From CPC320 sp002684375 (GTDB lineage: Bacteria; Pseudomonadota; Alphaproteobacteria; Rhodobacterales; Rhodobacteraceae), in contig CBFIHZ010000005.1 of assembly GCA_965662545.1 (NCBI GenBank), forward strand, positions 57,682 through 121,681: a stretch of DNA of 64,000 nucleotides, in the 5' to 3' direction. Shown piece by piece: positions 60,702-64,000 of this stretch; the first letter of the stretch is position 1, and the number at the start of each line of letters is the position of its first letter. The position numbers and the translations under genes are program-made. Under the pieces are notes generated by a model. That model was not told where the DNA came from, ran no database searches, and saw nothing but the letters and a program-made list of their open reading frames with translations.

Positions 60702-62318
60702 ATGATGTTCGAACAGCTGAAAAAACACCACAATGATATTGCCGACCGGTCCATCCTGTCGTTATTCGACACTGCGGGCCGCGCCGAGGATTATCGCTGT
60801 CAGCTGGGCGATATGGTGTTTGATTATTCCAAGACCAATATCGGAGCAGAGGCGCGCGCGGCGCTGATTGATCTGGTGCAGATCCGCGATGTTGCGGGTG
60901 GGGCGCGGGCGATGTTTGCCGGCGAGACGGTCAACCAGACCGAGGGGCGGGCGGTTCTTCATACGGCGCTGCGCAACCTCGATGGTGGGCCGGTCATGGT
61001 CGCCGGATCAGACGTTATGCCTGAAGTGCGTGACAGTCTTGCGCGGATGGCGACCTTCGCCAACGCGTTGCGATCAGGGGCGTATCAAGGGCAGGGTGGG
61101 GCGATCACCGATGTGGTGAATATCGGTATTGGAGGCTCTGATCTGGGGCCGGCAATGGCGTGTTTGGCGCTGGCGCCTTATCATGACGGGCCGCGCTGCC
61201 ATTTTGTGTCGAACATTGATGGTGCCCATTTGGCCGATACGTTGCATGGGTTGGACCCTGCCACAACATTGGTGATTGTGGCCTCTAAAACCTTTACCAC
61301 CATCGAGACGATGACAAACGCCCAAAGCGCGCGTGACTGGATGCTCAAAACTGTGAAAGCGCCGGCACGACAGTTTGTGGCGCTTTCCTCGGCCCAAGAT
61401 AAAACGGCGGCATTCGGCATTGCGCCGGATCGGGTGTTTGGCTTTGCAGATTGGGTTGGTGGACGTTATTCGCTTTGGGGGCCGATCGGGTTGAGCCTGA
61501 TGCTGGCCATTGGTCCGGAACGGTTTGATGAATTTTTGCGCGGTGCACAGGCGATGGATCGGCATTTTTTGGAGGCAGATCCGCAGCAAAATCTACCGGT
61601 GATGTTGGCGCTGGTGGGGATTTGGCACAATCAGATATGTGGTTATGCCAGTCGCGCCGTCCTGCCCTATGATCAACGGCTGTCGCGTCTGCCCGCTTAT
61701 CTCCAACAGCTCGAGATGGAAAGCAATGGCAAGGGCGTGGCAATGGACGGCAGCGGTCTGCCCTATGCGTCCGGGCCGATCGTTTGGGGAGAACCCGGCA
61801 CCAACGGCCAACATGCATTTTACCAACTTATTCATCAGGGCACACGGATTGTACCTTGCGAATTTATGCTGGCCGCTCTGGGGCATGAGCCTGATCTTGC
61901 GGCGCACCATGATCTGCTGGTTGCCAATTGCCTGGCGCAGTCAGAAGCGCTGTTGCGTGGTCGCTCCCTGGCCGAGGCCCGGCGTTTGATGGCTGAGAAA
62001 GGTCTTCAGGGGGACAATCTCGACCGGCAGGCAGGGCATCGTGTTTTTACTGGCAACCGTCCCTCAACCACGTTGATTTATCCAAAAATGACACCCGATA
62101 TGTTGGGTAAGGTGATCGCATTATACGAGCACCGAGTATTTGTCGAAGGGATCATTCTGGGGATCAATTCATTTGATCAATGGGGTGTTGAACTGGGAAA
62201 AGAATTGGCGACAGCCTTGGGTCCCGTGTTGTCAGGCGCGGAGAGCAGTGCCGGTAAAGACGGATCTACGGCGGGGTTGGTCGCCTATGTGCAACGTCAC
62301 AGAGCCGCGCCAAGCTGA
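60702..62318 (+). CDS. pgi: Glucose-6-phosphate isomerase
   Basis: 538 residues from ATG 60702, after CAGGA; it lies 11 bases beyond the pgl stop. NIGIGGSDLGPAMACLALAP, SKTFTTIETMTNAQSARDWM, the MESNGKGVAMDGSG block and GEPGTNGQHAFYQLIHQGTR are PGI signatures; the active-site Glu is in GEPGTNGQ. It links fructose 6-phosphate with Zwf, so this operon can cycle hexose phosphate into the Entner-Doudoroff route. Confidence 0.97.
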   Translation: MMFEQLKKHHNDIADRSILSLFDTAGRAEDYRCQLGDMVFDYSKTNIGAEARAALIDLVQIRDVAGGARAMFAGETVNQTEGRAVLHTALRNLDGGPVMVAGSDVMPEVRDSLARMATFANALRSGAYQGQGGAITDVVNIGIGGSDLGPAMACLALAPYHDGPRCHFVSNIDGAHLADTLHGLDPATTLVIVASKTFTTIETMTNAQSARDWMLKTVKAPARQFVALSSAQDKTAAFGIAPDRVFGFADWVGGRYSLWGPIGLSLMLAIGPERFDEFLRGAQAMDRHFLEADPQQNLPVMLALVGIWHNQICGYASRAVLPYDQRLSRLPAYLQQLEMESNGKGVAMDGSGLPYASGPIVWGEPGTNGQHAFYQLIHQGTRIVPCEFMLAALGHEPDLAAHHDLLVANCLAQSEALLRGRSLAEARRLMAEKGLQGDNLDRQAGHRVFTGNRPSTTLIYPKMTPDMLGKVIALYEHRVFVEGIILGINSFDQWGVELGKELATALGPVLSGAESSAGKDGSTAGLVAYVQRHRAAPS

Positions 62319-62360
62319 CAGTGCGACGCCGCTCTGCGTTAGAGGCGACACGCAATCGCT

Positions 62361-64000
62361 CTAAAACAAAAACAGCATAGGCAACATCAAAAGAATGCCT
62401 GCCAGACCGCCTGCACCATCGTCACTGGCCAGAGCGTCGTCGTCGGTCTGGTGTTGGCTGTCGTCGGTCACAGTTTCCGTCATCGGCACAAGTGGCAGGC
62501 CGGTCAGGGCCATTGTGGTCAACTCAGAGGAAAATTCAGGATTATCAAAGACCACTTCAATGATTTCATAAGGGGCCAGTTCAACGTTTAATGTACGGCC
62601 GTCCAAAACGTCATCTGGATCGATTGACGAAACCTCAGGTGCGGATTGATGAAATCCGGGGTTTTGACCCTCGACAGCTCCGAGCCGTGTGATTGTTACC
62701 TGTCCTGTCTCGGCGAGCAGCTTAGAAAAATCAATATTCTGGCTGCTGTCATGATTGGCTGTGGAAGCAATATAAGCCACCATTTTATCATCGCCCTGAA
62801 ATACGTGCACATCAGCTTCTGGGCCGGAGGCTTCGGTCTCTGAGCTGAAACGGTGACCCAGATCCACTGCTTTGGTACCGGGTAGGTTTTTTGCCAACAT
62901 GCGAAACATTTCGCCGGGGATGCGCAATTCGGTGACGCCTTCGTCGCCGGACAGGTTTGCGGCGCTGCTATGTTGGACCGCCCAAATATGGGCGACGTCA
63001 ACATCGTTTTCGGCCATTGCCTCAACCATATTAATTAATTCATGGGCTTGTTTTAGGCCATAGTCTTTGGTTTTGTCCAAAGCGCTTGTATTACTTCGCA
63101 AGTTCCATTCAGTTACATAAGTGGTCAGATCATCAAACTCTTTGGTCCATGTTTTATTAATAGTATTAAAATCAAAATAGCGACTGTTTAGGTTATTAGG
63201 AGCTGTTGAATAAATATGAGCGACAACACCATCAATTGCATTTTGTTCGCTCTCGGTATCGAACTCATTGATGATCAGTTTATTTGCCAGTTGCGGCCAA
63301 GAGATTTTACCCCCGGGGGTTAAGATAGATCGGTCAAGATTAAGATTGTAATCCTTATTCAAAGCCGCAATTTTTTCATCGGCAGACTCATAGTGCGCAT
63401 AGTCATCATTAAGGCGGGCATAATTATAATTTTCACCCATTTGAACCACGATGTCCGTGTCAGAAAAGATATTGTCGGCCCCGCTGTGATGGCTGATTTC
63501 TTCGTTTACAATCTCAGCCATTCGGCTTGAAACGCGGCCATATTCGACCGATGACATCTGTCCGCTGCCCCAGTATTCATTGCCGATTTCAAACGCGCGG
63601 ATCGAGGGTGTTCCATAGATGCCGTCGAGCGTATCCCGCATGAATCCACGTAGGGTGTCTTCGTCGATTTGCGCAAAACGGTTGCCGTTGGCATCAACCT
63701 GTTGTGAGAGATATTTTTGTGTTGGCAGGACGATTGTTACAGATTTGCCGGCGTCCTCTGCATAGCTCATGAATTCCGAATATGGTAAGAAGTCGAGTGG
63801 CTGTCCCGAGTTTATATCGATAACCTTACTGTTGTCAGGATTGGCAAGATCAAAGTAATGTTCGGTCAGTGAACCGCCGGGATAACGACTGCTGTCTATA
63901 CCGATATTTTCGGCGACAGCATCATACGTACCGTCTTCACCTAACTGATCGCGTGTTGCGAGAATATTAGCTCCAAACAATTCAATATTGCAGTCTTTAT
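62361..64000 (-). CDS. Clan GH-A-like glycoside hydrolase with C-terminal membrane tail (N-terminus outside window)
   Basis: At least 546 residues, 5' end beyond the window (frame open through 64000). SRYPGGSLTEHYFDLAN begins the barrel as in GH39/GH51/GH79-type enzymes; AFEIGNEYWGSGQMSS carries the Asn-Glu acid/base and TYVTEWNLRS the likely nucleophile Glu. A beta domain follows (~390-495). The C-terminus is a spacer rich in Asp/Thr (TDDSQHQTDDDALASDDGAG) then a hydrophobic tail LAGILLMLPMLFLF, looking like a membrane anchor or sorting signal without the usual basic end. Polysaccharide target unknown. Confidence 0.78.
   Translation of the reverse strand, partial: KDCNIELFGANILATRDQLGEDGTYDAVAENIGIDSSRYPGGSLTEHYFDLANPDNSKVIDINSGQPLDFLPYSEFMSYAEDAGKSVTIVLPTQKYLSQQVDANGNRFAQIDEDTLRGFMRDTLDGIYGTPSIRAFEIGNEYWGSGQMSSVEYGRVSSRMAEIVNEEISHHSGADNIFSDTDIVVQMGENYNYARLNDDYAHYESADEKIAALNKDYNLNLDRSILTPGGKISWPQLANKLIINEFDTESEQNAIDGVVAHIYSTAPNNLNSRYFDFNTINKTWTKEFDDLTTYVTEWNLRSNTSALDKTKDYGLKQAHELINMVEAMAENDVDVAHIWAVQHSSAANLSGDEGVTELRIPGEMFRMLAKNLPGTKAVDLGHRFSSETEASGPEADVHVFQGDDKMVAYIASTANHDSSQNIDFSKLLAETGQVTITRLGAVEGQNPGFHQSAPEVSSIDPDDVLDGRTLNVELAPYEIIEVVFDNPEFSSELTTMALTGLPLVPMTETVTDDSQHQTDDDALASDDGAGGLAGILLMLPMLFLF

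Noticed and set aside
1..64000. CRISPR arrays, toxin-antitoxin or restriction-modification systems
   Set aside because: No repeated spacer pattern and no matching protein families on either strand; the stand-alone methyltransferase at 35177 resembles small-molecule enzymes, not DNA methylases.

Overview
The window looks like a chromosomal segment of a marine Roseobacter-group alphaproteobacterium (Rhodobacteraceae). The main evidence is a CtrA master regulator next to a SciP-type DUF1153 protein, a ZapA gene preceded by a coiled-coil gene, the thioesterase-rplM-rpsI order, LexA boxes of the alphaproteobacterial GTTC-N7-GTTC type, and strongly Rhodobacterales-like protein sequences. Genus assignment is inference only. 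No rRNA, tRNA or CRISPR array was found.

Layout. 0-5.5 kb: a cobalamin-riboswitch operon (50-residue ORF, ABC ATPase, periplasmic binding protein running off the left edge) and a complete SitABCD-type manganese/iron ABC importer with a Fur/Mur-like operator. 5.5-8.6 kb: a decayed stretch with a broken methyltransferase gene, then a LysE exporter and a small ABM-like protein. 8.6-16 kb: a GT4 glycosyltransferase, glpD-glpK with divergent glpR and two tandem GlpR operator sites, and glucokinase. 16-24 kb: uvrA with a perfect SOS box, then a valine-catabolism cluster (mmsA, acyl-CoA dehydrogenase, and one reading frame that fuses 3-hydroxyisobutyryl-CoA hydrolase to 3-hydroxyisobutyrate dehydrogenase). 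24-31.6 kb: CBS protein, coaD, two GAPDH paralogues with a small membrane ORF between them, transketolase, and zapA.

31.6-39.9 kb is an AT-rich accessory island between housekeeping genes. It holds hypothetical proteins, a methyltransferase, an IS3-family element with visible inverted repeats, a serine resolvase, and a tyrosine integrase broken by a frameshift in an A7 run. A 16-bp perfect direct repeat lies between the integrase and the rpsI terminator.

40-58 kb is core: rplM/rpsI, thioesterase, enoyl-CoA hydratase, trmFO, gluQ, hisI, a NifU-like scaffold, ligA-recG, ctrA-sciP, mnmA, an HpcH/HpaI aldolase, gntK, tyrS and anmK. 58.5-62.3 kb is the zwf-pgl-pgi operon, and the right edge cuts a clan GH-A-like glycosidase.

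Functional links. Glk, Zwf, Pgl, Pgi, GntK, Tkt and the two GAPDHs form an Entner-Doudoroff/pentose phosphate/gluconeogenic set; zwf and both gap genes carry the same LacI-type palindrome (TGTTAGCGCTAACA-like), suggesting one CceR-type regulon. The most interesting candidate for something undescribed is a 45-residue single-pass membrane protein gene immediately downstream of recG. It has a perfect LexA box in its promoter region and its own terminator, which resembles the layout of SOS-induced small membrane division inhibitors.
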